Source: Verrucomicrobium sp. GAS474
GTDB lineage: Bacteria > Verrucomicrobiota > Verrucomicrobiia > Methylacidiphilales > GAS474
Length of the DNA stretch: 64,000 nucleotides
Assembly (NCBI RefSeq): GCF_900105685.1
Contig: NZ_LT629781.1
Span: forward strand, 2,790,001-2,854,000
Direction of reading: 5' to 3'
Shown: positions 8,198 through 16,968 of the stretch, in pieces
Position numbering within the stretch: position 1 is the first letter of the stretch
Layout of the letters: the number at the start of each line of letters is the position of its first letter
Notes under the pieces: generated by a model
Database searches by the model: none
What the model saw: the letters and a program-made list of their open reading frames with translations, nothing else
What the model was told of the DNA's origin: nothing
Program-made: the position numbers and the translations under genes

Positions 8198-9829
8198 CTA
8201 ATGCGCTTCCGCCGCCGCTTCCGCCGCGATCTTCGGATCGCTCTTCTTGAAGAAGAGGAGGAGCGGAAGGGTGAGACCGAACAGGATGACCATCAGCCAG
8301 AAGATATCGACATACGCGAGGAGCGCCGACTGCCCGTTCACCGCCGCGTCGATCATCGCGATGGCCTGCTTCTGCGCGGTCTCGGGATCGGAGCCGGAGG
8401 CGGTGAAGGAGGCGATGCCCGATTGGAGGCGCTCCGCGTAGGCGGCCTGGTAGGGATCGATGTGGGTGACGATCTCGGCGCGGTGGGTCGCCGTCGCTTT
8501 CTGGACCATCGTCGTGATGATCGCGATGCCCACGCTGGAGCCGAGCTGCCGGGTGAGGCTGAAGAATCCCGCGCCCGCCGCGACGTCGATCTTCGGCAGG
8601 GAGCCGAGGGTGGCGATCGAGAGCGGCATGAAGATCATCGCCGAGCCGAACCCGCGCAGGACGAGGGGCCAGAAGAGCGCCCCGGCCCCGGTCCCCGGAT
8701 TGATGTCGACGAGCTGGAGCATCGAGACGACGGTGACGATGGCCCCGAAGGCGATCAGCATGCGGGGGTCGAACCGCTTCATCCCGATGTTCACCGCGAT
8801 CATCGCGACGGCGGAGGCGAGCGCGCCGGGGATGAGGATGAGGCCGGTCTTCGCCGCGGTGAAGTTGAGGGAGTGCTGGGTGAAAAGGGGGACGGCGAAC
8901 ATCGCCCCGTAGAGGCCGATCCCGAGGACAATCGAATAGAGGCTGCCGACGGCGAGGGTCCGGTGCCGGAGGACGCGGAGGTCGACGGCGGGGTGGGGTG
9001 TTTTCAACTCGTGCCGGACGAAGAAGAAGAGCGCCACGGCGCTGATGACGAGGGAATTCCGGATGAAGCTCGAGTCGAACCAATCTTCCTGCTCGCCCTG
9101 TTCGAGGACGATCTGGAGGGTGCCGAGGCCGATGGAGAGGAGGGCGATGCCGAGCCAATCGACGTCCTCGTCCTTCTTCAGGTCGGCCGGATTGTCCTTC
9201 AGGAAGAAGAGGTAGGCGATCCAGACGCCGAGGATGCCGAAGGGGATGTTGATGAAGAAAATCCAGCGCCAGTTGAACGCGTCGGTCAGGTAGCCGCCCA
9301 GCGCCGGGCCGATGGCGGGGCCGACGATGACGCAGAGGCCGAAGATCGCCGTCGCCTTGCCTTGATCCTTTTTCGGGAAGGTCTCGTAGAGGATGCCCTG
9401 GGCCTTGGCCAGGAGGCCGCCCCCCGCGAGGCCCTGGAGGGCGCGGGCGATGAGGAGCATCGTGAGGTTCACCGACATGCCGCAGAGGACCGAGGCGAAG
9501 GTGAAGCCGGTGAGGGAGAAGATGAAGTAACGCTTCTTCCCGAAGCGATGGCCGAGCCAGGCGGAGAGGGGGATGACGATGATGTTCGCCATCGTGTAGG
9601 CCGTGGAGACCCAGCCGATTTCGGAAAGGGTCGCGCCGAGGTTCCCCTGCATGTCGGGGACGGCGACGTTCACGATGCTGACGTCGATGACCTCGAGGAT
9701 CGCGCCGAAGGAGGCGGCGAGGAGGATCGCCCATTTCAGCCAACCATGCTCGGCAGCCCGCCGCGCGATCTTGCTCGCGTAAGGATCGAAGGCGGGGGAG
9801 GAAACAGGGGCGAGGGCGGCGGGTTCCAT
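8198..9829 (-). CDS. DHA2-family drug exporter, EmrB/QacA type, 14 transmembrane segments
   Basis: Inner-membrane proton antiporter of 543 residues, the usual length for the 14-helix branch. Signatures include FGAILEVIDVSIVNVAVPDM in helix 1 (with Asp), the loop motif LGHRFGKKRYF, and motif C GPAIGPALGGYLTD followed by NWRWIFFINIP. The cytosolic tail is rich in Ala and Glu. No EmrA-like membrane-fusion partner or TolC is adjacent, so it may pump to the periplasm alone or use unlinked partners. A 0.5 kb non-coding region lies upstream, with a small palindrome at 9969–9978. Confidence 0.9.
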   Translation of the reverse strand: MEPAALAPVSSPAFDPYASKIARRAAEHGWLKWAILLAASFGAILEVIDVSIVNVAVPDMQGNLGATLSEIGWVSTAYTMANIIVIPLSAWLGHRFGKKRYFIFSLTGFTFASVLCGMSVNLTMLLIARALQGLAGGGLLAKAQGILYETFPKKDQGKATAIFGLCVIVGPAIGPALGGYLTDAFNWRWIFFINIPFGILGVWIAYLFFLKDNPADLKKDEDVDWLGIALLSIGLGTLQIVLEQGEQEDWFDSSFIRNSLVISAVALFFFVRHELKTPHPAVDLRVLRHRTLAVGSLYSIVLGIGLYGAMFAVPLFTQHSLNFTAAKTGLILIPGALASAVAMIAVNIGMKRFDPRMLIAFGAIVTVVSMLQLVDINPGTGAGALFWPLVLRGFGSAMIFMPLSIATLGSLPKIDVAAGAGFFSLTRQLGSSVGIAIITTMVQKATATHRAEIVTHIDPYQAAYAERLQSGIASFTASGSDPETAQKQAIAMIDAAVNGQSALLAYVDIFWLMVILFGLTLPLLLFFKKSDPKIAAEAAAEAH

Positions 9830-10336
9830 GAACGGCCCTCTAGATTAACGGCTTTTGGAAAGGAGGCAATCTTATGAGGGTGAAAAGTTCATGAGATGAA
9901 CTACATGAGTGTTAAGGGAATGCGCTATCCAGGCTGAACATTGGGAAGCTTGGATCATGATGCGATGCAATGATCATTCCATGCATTGGATTGCTATCCT
10001 GCTCTTTGTGGGGCTTCTTATCTGGGTCTCGCCAGAGCATCGTCTCTAGCTCGAAGCAATGAATCCCTGAAACTCGGGGGGATTGCGATCAGGGCGGAGT
10101 CTATGCGAAGAAAGGGGGGGACACCCGGCGAACCAAACGAAGATCCCGATTCGTTGCGGCCTTTGCATCACCGGACTACACGTTTTGCGTCCAATAATGA
10201 GAGCGGGTGCGATTCCCATCTTATTCTAAACAAGACTGAAGTGCAATGCATGAGCCTGTGGGATGGCCGCCCGTTTTGACTTCACCACCCCGGGAAGTCG
10301 CTTGGAATGGAGACTCTCGAAATCTCGGCCTCGTGC
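9830..10336. other. Non-coding gap of lower GC
   Basis: About 500 bases with visibly lower GC than the surroundings. It contains a perfect 10-base palindrome AATGATCATT at 9969–9978 within a looser inverted repeat (ATGCA...TGCAT), and no recognisable RNA gene. A 97-residue frame at 9986–10279 has no coding look. It must hold the promoter of the DHA2 exporter gene. Confidence 0.5.
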
Positions 10337-10375
10337 AAAAAAGAACCCAAGGCTCCGGGGGGGAGGCCTTGGGTT
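10337..10375 (-). terminator. Rho-independent terminator of infB
   Basis: On the minus strand a perfect 10-bp stem (AACCCAAGGC with GCCTTGGGTT) and 12-base loop is followed by G and then TTCTTTTTT. It lies 18 bases past the infB stop codon. This is a textbook intrinsic terminator. Confidence 0.85.
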
Positions 10376-10393
10376 CGGTCGAGCCGGGACGGG

Positions 10394-12310
10394 CTAGAGG
10401 CTCTGGGGGAACTTCTCGAGGGTGTAGCACTCGATGATGTCGCCCTCCTCGTATTCGGTGAAGTCGCCGAGGCGGATGCCGCACTCCATGCCGGAGCGGA
10501 CTTCGGAGACGTCGTCCTGGAACCGCTTGAGGGTCTGGACGCCGCCGTCGTAGATCGGCTGCTTGCGCCGGATGATGCGGGCGCGGGCGTTGCGGGTGAC
10601 GCGTCCGGTCTGGACGGAGCAACCGGCGACGGGGTACTTCGAGAGGTCGAAGACCTTCTTGACGATGGCGGTGCCGATCTGGTTTTCACGCAGTTCGGGG
10701 TCGAGGAGGCCGGCCATGGCGTCCTTGATCTGGTCGACGAGCTCGTAAATGATGCTGAAGAGCTTGATCTGGATTCCTTCGCGCTTGGCGGCGTTCGCGG
10801 CGGCGTTGTCGGTCTTCGTGCCGAAGCCGATGACGATGGCCTGGGAGGCTTTGGCGAGGAGGATGTCCGACTCGCTGATCGGGCCGACGGCGGTGTGGAC
10901 GACCTCGAGGTCGACCTTCTTGCTCTCGATCTTCCGCAGCTGGCCGACGACGGCCTCGAGGGAGCCCTGGACGTCACCCTTGATGATGAGATTGAGGACT
11001 TTCTTCTGGCCGTCGGCGATGGTGGCGAAGAGGTTTTCGAGGGTGACCTTGGGGGCCGACTCGATCTTCTTCGTGCGGAGGGCGGCGGCCCGCTCTTCGG
11101 CGGTCGTCCGGGCCTGGCGCTCGTTCTCCAGCGTGACGAGTTCCTCGCCGGGGGAGGGGACGCCGTCGAGGCCGATGACTTTGACGGGGGTCGAGGGGGT
11201 CGCCTCCTTGACGTTCTTGCCCATGTCGTCGATGAGGGCCTTGACGCGGCCGTAGAAGGGGCCGCAGAGGGCGATCTCGCCGACCTTCAGGCAGCCTTCG
11301 AGGACGAGGACGGTGGCGGTGGGGCCGCGGCCGACCTCGGTCTGGGACTCGATGACGCGGCACTTCGCGTCGCCGGTGTAGCGGGCCTTGAGCTCGAGGA
11401 CTTCGGCCTGGAGCAGGATCATGTCGAGGAGGGCGTCGATGCCGGTCCCCTTGGTCGCCGAGACTTCGACGACGATGGTGTCGCCGCCGTATTCCTCGGG
11501 GGCGAGGCCCTGCTCCTGGAGCTGGCCCTTGACCTTCATGGGGTTCGCGGCGGGAAGGTCGCACTTGTTGATGGCGACCATGATCGGGGCCTTGGCGGCC
11601 TTGGCGTGGGCGATGGCCTCGAGGGTCTGGGGCATGAGGCCGTCGTCGGAGGCGACGACGATGACGACGATGTCGGTGACCTTGGCCCCGCGGGAACGCA
11701 TCTCGGTGAAGGCGGCGTGGCCGGGGGTGTCGATGAAGGTGATGTGCTGCTCGCCGCGCTTCACGCTGTAGGCGCCGATGTGCTGGGTGATGCCGCCGGC
11801 TTCGCCGGAGGCGACGCGGGTCTTGCGGATGGCGTCGAGGAGGGAGGTCTTGCCGTGGTCGACGTGGCCCATGAAGGTGACGACGGGGGCGCGGAGCTTG
11901 AGGGTGGTGTCGACGGAGACTTCCTCCTTCTTCGGCTTGTCCTTCTTCGGCGTGGGGGGCGTGGGCGGATGGGCGGCGCGGTCCCGCTTCTCCGTATGGA
12001 AGGAGTAGCCGAGCTTCGTGCAGACCTTCTTGGCCGATTCCTCGTCGAGGACCTGGGTGAGGGTGGCGAAGATGTTCAGCTCCATCAGGTGATGGATGAG
12101 CTGGAACGGCTTCAGGCCGAGGTTCCCGGCGAGGTCCTTGACGACGACGGGGCCCTTGATGGTGATCAGCTTTTCCTCGGAAGCGGCTTCCGCACCAGGA
12201 TTGCCGCCGCCGACGGGAGTTTCGACGGCCGGGGCCGCTGCCGTGGCAGGAGCGGGAGCGGCGGGAGCCGAGGGTTTCGTGGCGGGGGCGGTGGTCTTGG
12301 CGGGAGGCAT
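10394..12310 (-). CDS. infB: Translation initiation factor IF-2
   Basis: GTPase that places fMet-tRNA on the small subunit and drives subunit joining. The 638 residues include a short Ala/Pro-rich N-terminus (~40 residues), a single IF2-N-like module near 45–110, and the full GTPase: GHVDHGKTS (G1), [10 protein letters not shown] (G2), DTPGHAAF (G3), NKCDL (G4) and SATKGTG (G5). Domains II, III and the C2 fMet-tRNA domain follow. It is shorter than the ~890-residue enterobacterial form because the linker is reduced. It follows nusA by 69 bases, the conserved nusA–infB pairing. Confidence 0.97.
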   Translation of the reverse strand: MPPAKTTAPATKPSAPAAPAPATAAAPAVETPVGGGNPGAEAASEEKLITIKGPVVVKDLAGNLGLKPFQLIHHLMELNIFATLTQVLDEESAKKVCTKLGYSFHTEKRDRAAHPPTPPTPKKDKPKKEEVSVDTTLKLRAPVVTFMGHVDHGKTSLLDAIRKTRVASGEAGGITQHIGAYSVKRGEQHITFIDTPGHAAFTEMRSRGAKVTDIVVIVVASDDGLMPQTLEAIAHAKAAKAPIMVAINKCDLPAANPMKVKGQLQEQGLAPEEYGGDTIVVEVSATKGTGIDALLDMILLQAEVLELKARYTGDAKCRVIESQTEVGRGPTATVLVLEGCLKVGEIALCGPFYGRVKALIDDMGKNVKEATPSTPVKVIGLDGVPSPGEELVTLENERQARTTAEERAAALRTKKIESAPKVTLENLFATIADGQKKVLNLIIKGDVQGSLEAVVGQLRKIESKKVDLEVVHTAVGPISESDILLAKASQAIVIGFGTKTDNAAANAAKREGIQIKLFSIIYELVDQIKDAMAGLLDPELRENQIGTAIVKKVFDLSKYPVAGCSVQTGRVTRNARARIIRRKQPIYDGGVQTLKRFQDDVSEVRSGMECGIRLGDFTEYEEGDIIECYTLEKFPQSL

Positions 12311-12379
12311 GCGGTGGGGTGGGGCTGGATCGGGCGGCGGTTGAGAGGGCGGGATCGGAGGGTTGTCTGGCTGCGGGGA

Positions 12380-13642
12380 TTAAGCGGTGGCGTTGACCTT
12401 GTCGAGGGCGGCCTTGCGGACGCCCTTGGCGACTTCGGGGTCGATGTCGGGGAGGGCGTCGAGGAAGTCGGCCTCCTCGACCTCGGCGATCGCCTCGGCG
12501 CTGACGAGGCCGGCGTGGACGATCTTGTCGGCGAGGGCGGCGTCGATGGAGAGGGAGAGGGCCAGTTCGCCGGCGGCCTTCGCGATCTGCTCGGCGAAGT
12601 TTTCCTCGGCGGTGTGTTCCTTCGTGATGTCGATCTCCCAGCCGACGCCGAGGATCTTCGTGGCGAGGCGGGTGTTCTGCCCCTTGCGTCCGAGGACGAG
12701 GGAGTAGTTCTCGCCGTCGACGAGGACCTTGACGCGCTTGGCGGCCTCGTCGACCTCGATGCTCTTCAGCTTCGCGGGCTTGAGGGCCTCGACGGCGAGT
12801 TCGCGGGGGTTCGACGACCACTTGAAGAGGTCGATCTTCTCGTTGTTGAGCTCGCGGACGATGTTCTTCACCCGGGCGCCCCGGATGCCGACGCAGGCGC
12901 CGACGGGGTCGATCTTGTCGTTGGCGGAGAAGACGGCGATCTTCGTGCGGTAGCCGGCCTCGCGGGCCATCGCCTTGATCTCGACGGTCTTGTCGTTGAT
13001 CTCGTTGACCTCGAGCTCCAGGAGGCGGCGGACGAAGTTCGGGTGGCTGCGGCTGACGATGATCTCGGGGCCGCGGAGGCCGTCGTCGACGGTGACGACG
13101 TAGGCGCGGATCCGCTCGCCGGGGTTGTATTCCTCGGTGGGGACGCGCTCGCGGGAGGGCATGATGGCCTCGAACTTGCCGAGGTCGACGATGATGTCGG
13201 AACGCTCGAAGCGGCGGATGGTGCCGCTGACGATGGAGCCGGCACGGTCCTTGAACTCGGAGAAGATCATCTTCCGCTCGATGCCGCGGAGGGTCTGGTT
13301 GATCGTCTGCTTGAAGACCTGGGCGGCGATGCGGCCGAATTCCTTCGGGGTCACCTCGATGTCGACGGACTCGCCGAGCTGGACGTCGGGCTTGATGTCC
13401 CGGGCGCGGAAGAGGGAGATCTGGTCGTGGGCGACGGTGACTTTCTCAACGACCTCGAGACGGGCGAAGGCGCGGATCTTGCCGTTCTTCGGGTCGATTT
13501 CGACGCGAAGGTCCTTCGCAGGGCCGAAGCTCTTGCGCGAGGAGGCCAGCAGGGCGTTCTGCATCGCTTCGATGAGAATCTCCCGCTTGATCCCTTTTTC
13601 CTTCTCCATGTACTCCATGATCGCAACGATTTCTTGACTCAT
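12380..13642 (-). CDS. nusA: Transcription termination/antitermination factor NusA
   Basis: Binds RNA polymerase and nascent RNA, modulating pausing, termination and antitermination. The 420 residues contain the N-terminal polymerase-binding domain, an S1 domain around IVSGTIRRFERSDIIVDLGK, and KH1 and KH2 with GACVGIRGARVKNI and VLGRKGQNTRL. The short C-terminus carries one helix-hairpin-like segment. The start at 13642 is fixed by AGAAGGAGA six bases upstream. rimP, which often precedes nusA, is absent. The leader carries a terminator-like hairpin, listed separately, which suggests autoregulation. Confidence 0.97.
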   Translation of the reverse strand: MSQEIVAIMEYMEKEKGIKREILIEAMQNALLASSRKSFGPAKDLRVEIDPKNGKIRAFARLEVVEKVTVAHDQISLFRARDIKPDVQLGESVDIEVTPKEFGRIAAQVFKQTINQTLRGIERKMIFSEFKDRAGSIVSGTIRRFERSDIIVDLGKFEAIMPSRERVPTEEYNPGERIRAYVVTVDDGLRGPEIIVSRSHPNFVRRLLELEVNEINDKTVEIKAMAREAGYRTKIAVFSANDKIDPVGACVGIRGARVKNIVRELNNEKIDLFKWSSNPRELAVEALKPAKLKSIEVDEAAKRVKVLVDGENYSLVLGRKGQNTRLATKILGVGWEIDITKEHTAEENFAEQIAKAAGELALSLSIDAALADKIVHAGLVSAEAIAEVEEADFLDALPDIDPEVAKGVRKAALDKVNATA

Positions 13643-13673
13643 GGTTGTCTCCTTCTGTTTGATCGCCGGAGAC

Positions 13674-13702
13674 AAAAAAGTGGAAACTAGCGAAAGTTTC
13701 CA
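13674..13702 (-). terminator. Terminator-like hairpin in the nusA leader (candidate attenuator)
   Basis: Read leftward: a perfect 8-bp stem TGGAAACT / AGTTTCCA with loop TTCGCT, then C and TTTTTTG. It lies 39–60 bases before the nusA start codon. The upstream neighbour is transcribed the other way, so no minus-strand gene exists for it to terminate. It sits between a candidate promoter and the nusA ribosome-binding site. A role as an attenuator is inferred. Confidence 0.6.
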
Positions 13703-13722
13703 CCTCCTCCGACGAACTGCTT

Positions 13723-13751
13723 AGTGTACCAAAAGACAAGTAACCTAGCAA
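13723..13751 (-). promoter_or_regulatory. Candidate sigma-70 promoter for nusA–infB
   Basis: Read leftward: TTGCTA, 17 bases, TACACT. Transcription would begin about 20 bases before the leader hairpin. A second weaker pair (TTGACC, 16 bases, TAGGTT) lies just upstream. A short inverted repeat ACGGTC-AAG-GACCGT at 13762–13776 sits between the divergent nusA and lpxI genes and could be an operator. Confidence 0.45.
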
Positions 13752-13806
13752 TTCGAGGTAGACGGTCAAGGACCGTTTTGTTTCGCCATCTATTCTTTAC
13801 GTAAAA

Positions 13807-14619
13807 ATGCCTCCCTCTCTTATCCACCTCGGTCTCATTGCGGGCAAGGGGAGCTATCCGGTCCTCCTGGCCAAGGCGGCCCGCGCCGCCGGGGTGCAGC
13901 GTCTTTCCCTGGTCGCCTTCGATGCCGAAACGGACCCCTCGCTCCATGCCCTCGCCGACGAGGCGACGACGCTCCGGGTGGGACAACTCGGCGCGCTTCT
14001 TTCCTTTTTCAAGGAGCACGGCGTCAAAAAAGCGGTGATGGCGGGGCAGATCACCCCGGGCCGCCTCTTCGACCTGAAGCCCGACCTGAAGGCTTTCCTC
14101 CTCCTGGCGAAGCTGAAGCAGCGGAACGCGGAGACGATCTTCGGCGCGGTGGCCGACGAGCTGGCGAAGGGCGGGACGGAACTCCTTCCGGCGACGACGT
14201 TTATGGAGGATTCCCTCGCGCCGACGGGCCACTTCGGCGGTCCCAAGCCGAAGCGGCAGATCACGGAGGATACGGCCTTCGGCTTCCAGATCGCGAAGGA
14301 GATGGCCCGGCTCGACGTCGGCCAATCGGTCGTGGTGAAGCGGGGGACGGTGCTGGCGGTCGAGGCCTTCGAGGGTACCGATGCGGCGCTGAAGCGGGGA
14401 GGGGAGTTGGGGCGGAGCGGATCGACGCTTGTCAAAGTGAGCAAAGCGAATCAGGATTTCCGCTTCGACGTTCCGGTGATCGGTCCCCGGACGCTGGAGG
14501 GGGCGATCGCCTCGGGCATCGCCGCCATCGGTTGCGAGGCGGGGCGGACGCTCCTGCTCGACCGGGAGCGGGTGCTGGCCCTGGCCGCCGAGGGCAAGGT
14601 GGCGCTGATCGGTTTATAG
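13807..14619 (+). CDS. lpxI: UDP-2,3-diacylglucosamine pyrophosphatase LpxI
   Basis: Hydrolyses UDP-2,3-diacylglucosamine to lipid X in lipid A synthesis; LpxI replaces LpxH in many non-gamma lineages. The 270-residue product begins with the family's GLIAGKGSYPVLLAKAAR and carries MAGQITPGRLFDLKPDLKA, an EDTAFGFQIAKEMARLDVGQ segment and AVEAFEGTDA, all characteristic of the LpxI C-terminal domain. lpxB, the next step, is two genes downstream on the same strand. Divergent from nusA. Confidence 0.94.
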   Translation: MPPSLIHLGLIAGKGSYPVLLAKAARAAGVQRLSLVAFDAETDPSLHALADEATTLRVGQLGALLSFFKEHGVKKAVMAGQITPGRLFDLKPDLKAFLLLAKLKQRNAETIFGAVADELAKGGTELLPATTFMEDSLAPTGHFGGPKPKRQITEDTAFGFQIAKEMARLDVGQSVVVKRGTVLAVEAFEGTDAALKRGGELGRSGSTLVKVSKANQDFRFDVPVIGPRTLEGAIASGIAAIGCEAGRTLLLDRERVLALAAEGKVALIGL

Positions 14620-14673
14620 GCTAGGCTTGGTTCACGTTCGTCGTTCGCTGCGGTATTTCTGTATTTATAAAAG

Positions 14674-15654
14674 ATGAGTAAAGTGCGTGTCGGGGTCGTG
14701 GGGGTCGGTCACATGGGCAAGGAGCATGCCCGTATCTATTCCAAGAGCGATCGGGCCGAGTTCGTCGGCCTCTATGACGCCGATGCCGGGACGGCGAAGA
14801 AGATCGCCTCCCAGCACAAGGGGACGGCCTTCGCCTCCGTCGAGGAACTCTTCGCCCAGGTCGACGCGCTGACCATCGCCTCGCCGACCTTCACCCATCA
14901 CCAGATCGGGATGGCGGCGATCGCCGCCGGGAAGCACCTCCTCATCGAGAAGCCGATCAGCGACAACCTCCCCCAGGCCCGGGAGATGGTCGAGGCGGCG
15001 GCCCGCCGGGGGACGATCCTCCAGGTCGGCCACATCGAGCGTTTCAACCCCGCCTTCCGCGCCCTCGAGGGGATGCTGACCCGGCCGAAGTTCATCGAGG
15101 CCCACCGCCTTTCCCCCTATCCGGGCCGGAGCATCGACATCGGCGTCGTCCTCGACCTGATGATCCACGACATCGAGATCATCCTCCACCTCGTCCGCTC
15201 CCCGCTGGAGAGCATCGACGCGGTCGGCGTGGCGGTGCTGAGCAAGAGCGAGGACATCGCCAACGTCCGGCTCCGCTTCCGCAACGGCTGCGTGGCGAAC
15301 ATCACGACGAGCCGGATCAGCCCGGAGAAGATGCGGAAGATCCGCGTCTTCCAGGACGACGCCTACCTCTCCCTCGATTACCAGAACCAGAGCGGCGAGA
15401 TCTACCGGAAGGCCGGGGACAAGATCACGCGGGACAAGATCCCGGTCGAGAAGGACGAGCCGCTGAAGCTCGAGCTCGAGTCGTTCCTCGAGTGCGTCGC
15501 CGCCGGGGGGACGCCCCTCGTCGACGGGGAGCGGGCCGCCGCCGCCCTCGACGTGGCGATGCGGATCACGGCGATGATCTGGGACCCGAAGCTGGCCGGT
15601 TCGGGGATGGCCCCCTTCGTGCCGCAGCCTTTGCCGCTGGGGGCGACGTCGTGA
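14674..15654 (+). CDS. Gfo/Idh/MocA-family oxidoreductase in the lipid A cluster
   Basis: NAD(P)-dependent sugar oxidoreductase of 326 residues. The Rossmann motif VGVVGVGHMGKEHARIY is followed by the catalytic-lysine motif LIEKPIS and a C-terminal alpha/beta domain with DLMIHDIEIILHL. It lies between lpxI and lpxB and overlaps lpxB by 4 bases, so a nucleotide-sugar step tied to lipid A is likely. GnnA, which oxidises UDP-GlcNAc at C3 for amide-linked lipid A, is a member of this family. Its aminotransferase partner GnnB is not adjacent, so that role is unproven. Confidence 0.88.
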   Translation: MSKVRVGVVGVGHMGKEHARIYSKSDRAEFVGLYDADAGTAKKIASQHKGTAFASVEELFAQVDALTIASPTFTHHQIGMAAIAAGKHLLIEKPISDNLPQAREMVEAAARRGTILQVGHIERFNPAFRALEGMLTRPKFIEAHRLSPYPGRSIDIGVVLDLMIHDIEIILHLVRSPLESIDAVGVAVLSKSEDIANVRLRFRNGCVANITTSRISPEKMRKIRVFQDDAYLSLDYQNQSGEIYRKAGDKITRDKIPVEKDEPLKLELESFLECVAAGGTPLVDGERAAAALDVAMRITAMIWDPKLAGSGMAPFVPQPLPLGATS

Positions 15655-16937
15655 GCGTCCCCGTTCCCGAATCCCTCGCGAAATCGGTATCGGCCCGCGC
15701 CGACGGACGGCCCCCCGTCGTCTTCCTCATTGCCGGGGAACCGAGCGGCGACGGCCACGGGGCCGAGCTGGTCAACGCCCTGCGCCGCTTCCGGCCCGAC
15801 CTCCGCTGCATTGGCACCGGCGGCCCCCGGATGCGGGCGGCGGGCCAGGAGCAGCTCTTCGACCTGACCGACCACGCCGTCGTCGGCTTCGTCGAGGTCC
15901 TCAAGCATTACCCGACGCTCCGCGACCTCTTCGGCCGCCTCCTGGCCCTGGCGAAGGAGGAGCAGCCCGACGCCGTCGTCTTCATCGATTATCCCGGCTT
16001 CAACCTCCGCTTCGCCAAGGCTCTCCGCAAGATCAAGGCGCTGAAGGCGACGAAGCTCGTCTATTACATCAGCCCGCAGGTCTGGGCGTGGAAGAGCGGG
16101 CGGGCGAAGACGATGGCGAAGATCCTCGACCTCCTCCTCGTCATCTTCCCCTTCGAGAAGGATTGGTTCGCCGAGCGGGTGCCGAAGCTCAGGACCGAGT
16201 GGGTCGGCCATCCGATCTGGGACCGCATCCAGCCGAAGGGCGAGGAGACGGGGAACCGGATCGAGCGGCGCGTCGCACTCCTCCCCGGCAGCCGGGAAGG
16301 GGAGATCCGCAAGCACCTGCCGATCCTCATCGAGACGGCGCGGGACCTGATGGGCCGCCATCCGAATCTCCGCTTCGTCTGGATGAGCCCCGACCTGGAG
16401 CGGCAACGCCTCGGCCAGCGGATCCTCCTCGAATGCGGCGGCGGCGACATCCCGATCGAATCGTACGTCGGCTACCAGCTCTCCCACCTCAGCCGGTGCG
16501 ATCTGGCCCTCCTCGCCTCGGGAACGGTCTCCCTCGAGTGCGCCTGCATGGACGTCCCGCAGATCGTCTTCTACAAGGTCAATCCGCTCACCTATTTCAT
16601 CGGCCGGATGGTCGTGAAGGTTCCCTACGTCAGCATGGTCAACGTCCTGGCCGACCGCGAGGTGGTCCCCGAGTTCATCCAGAGCGACCTCAGCCCCGCC
16701 CTCCTCTCCGCCCGGGCCTCCGAGCTGCTGAAGGACGCCGTCCAGCAGGAGGAGATGCGGAAGGGGATGCGCCGCGTCGTCGAGCGCCTCGGCAAGGCCG
16801 GGGCGAGCGTCCGGGCTGCCGAGGCGGTGCTGCGGGAGATCGGGGTCGCCCCGCTTCCCGTTGCCGCCGAGGCCGTAGCCGCGAAATCGTCCCCTCCTCC
16901 CGCAGGCAAGGCTTCCCTTTCGGCGCCGCTCGCCTAG
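15651..16937 (+). CDS. lpxB: Lipid-A-disaccharide synthase
   Basis: GT19 glycosyltransferase joining lipid X and UDP-2,3-diacylglucosamine at the inner membrane face. The GTG at 15651 overlaps the preceding TGA (GTGA), indicating coupling; upstream in-frame sequence is a shadow of the previous gene. The ~428-residue protein shows IAGEPSGDGHGAELVNAL, PQVWAWKSGRAK, the UDP-binding LLPGSREGEIRKHLP and LASGTVSLECACMDVP. A Pro/Ala-rich tail of about 30 residues is extra. Confidence 0.96.
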   Translation: MSVPVPESLAKSVSARADGRPPVVFLIAGEPSGDGHGAELVNALRRFRPDLRCIGTGGPRMRAAGQEQLFDLTDHAVVGFVEVLKHYPTLRDLFGRLLALAKEEQPDAVVFIDYPGFNLRFAKALRKIKALKATKLVYYISPQVWAWKSGRAKTMAKILDLLLVIFPFEKDWFAERVPKLRTEWVGHPIWDRIQPKGEETGNRIERRVALLPGSREGEIRKHLPILIETARDLMGRHPNLRFVWMSPDLERQRLGQRILLECGGGDIPIESYVGYQLSHLSRCDLALLASGTVSLECACMDVPQIVFYKVNPLTYFIGRMVVKVPYVSMVNVLADREVVPEFIQSDLSPALLSARASELLKDAVQQEEMRKGMRRVVERLGKAGASVRAAEAVLREIGVAPLPVAAEAVAAKSSPPPAGKASLSAPLA

Positions 16938-16968
16938 CGTCACTTCCTTTTTAGCGTTACTTTTTCCA

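Noticed and set aside
9986-10279. A 97-residue rightward frame in the non-coding gap
   Set aside because: No ribosome site, no domain pattern, odd composition and no neighbour relation; treated as chance.
10307-13690. Open frame of 1127 codons on the plus strand opposite infB and nusA
   Set aside because: It is an antisense shadow. The product is almost entirely Asp, Gly, Glu, Leu and Val, as expected from reading a high-GC gene backwards, and the opposing frames are unmistakable IF-2 and NusA.
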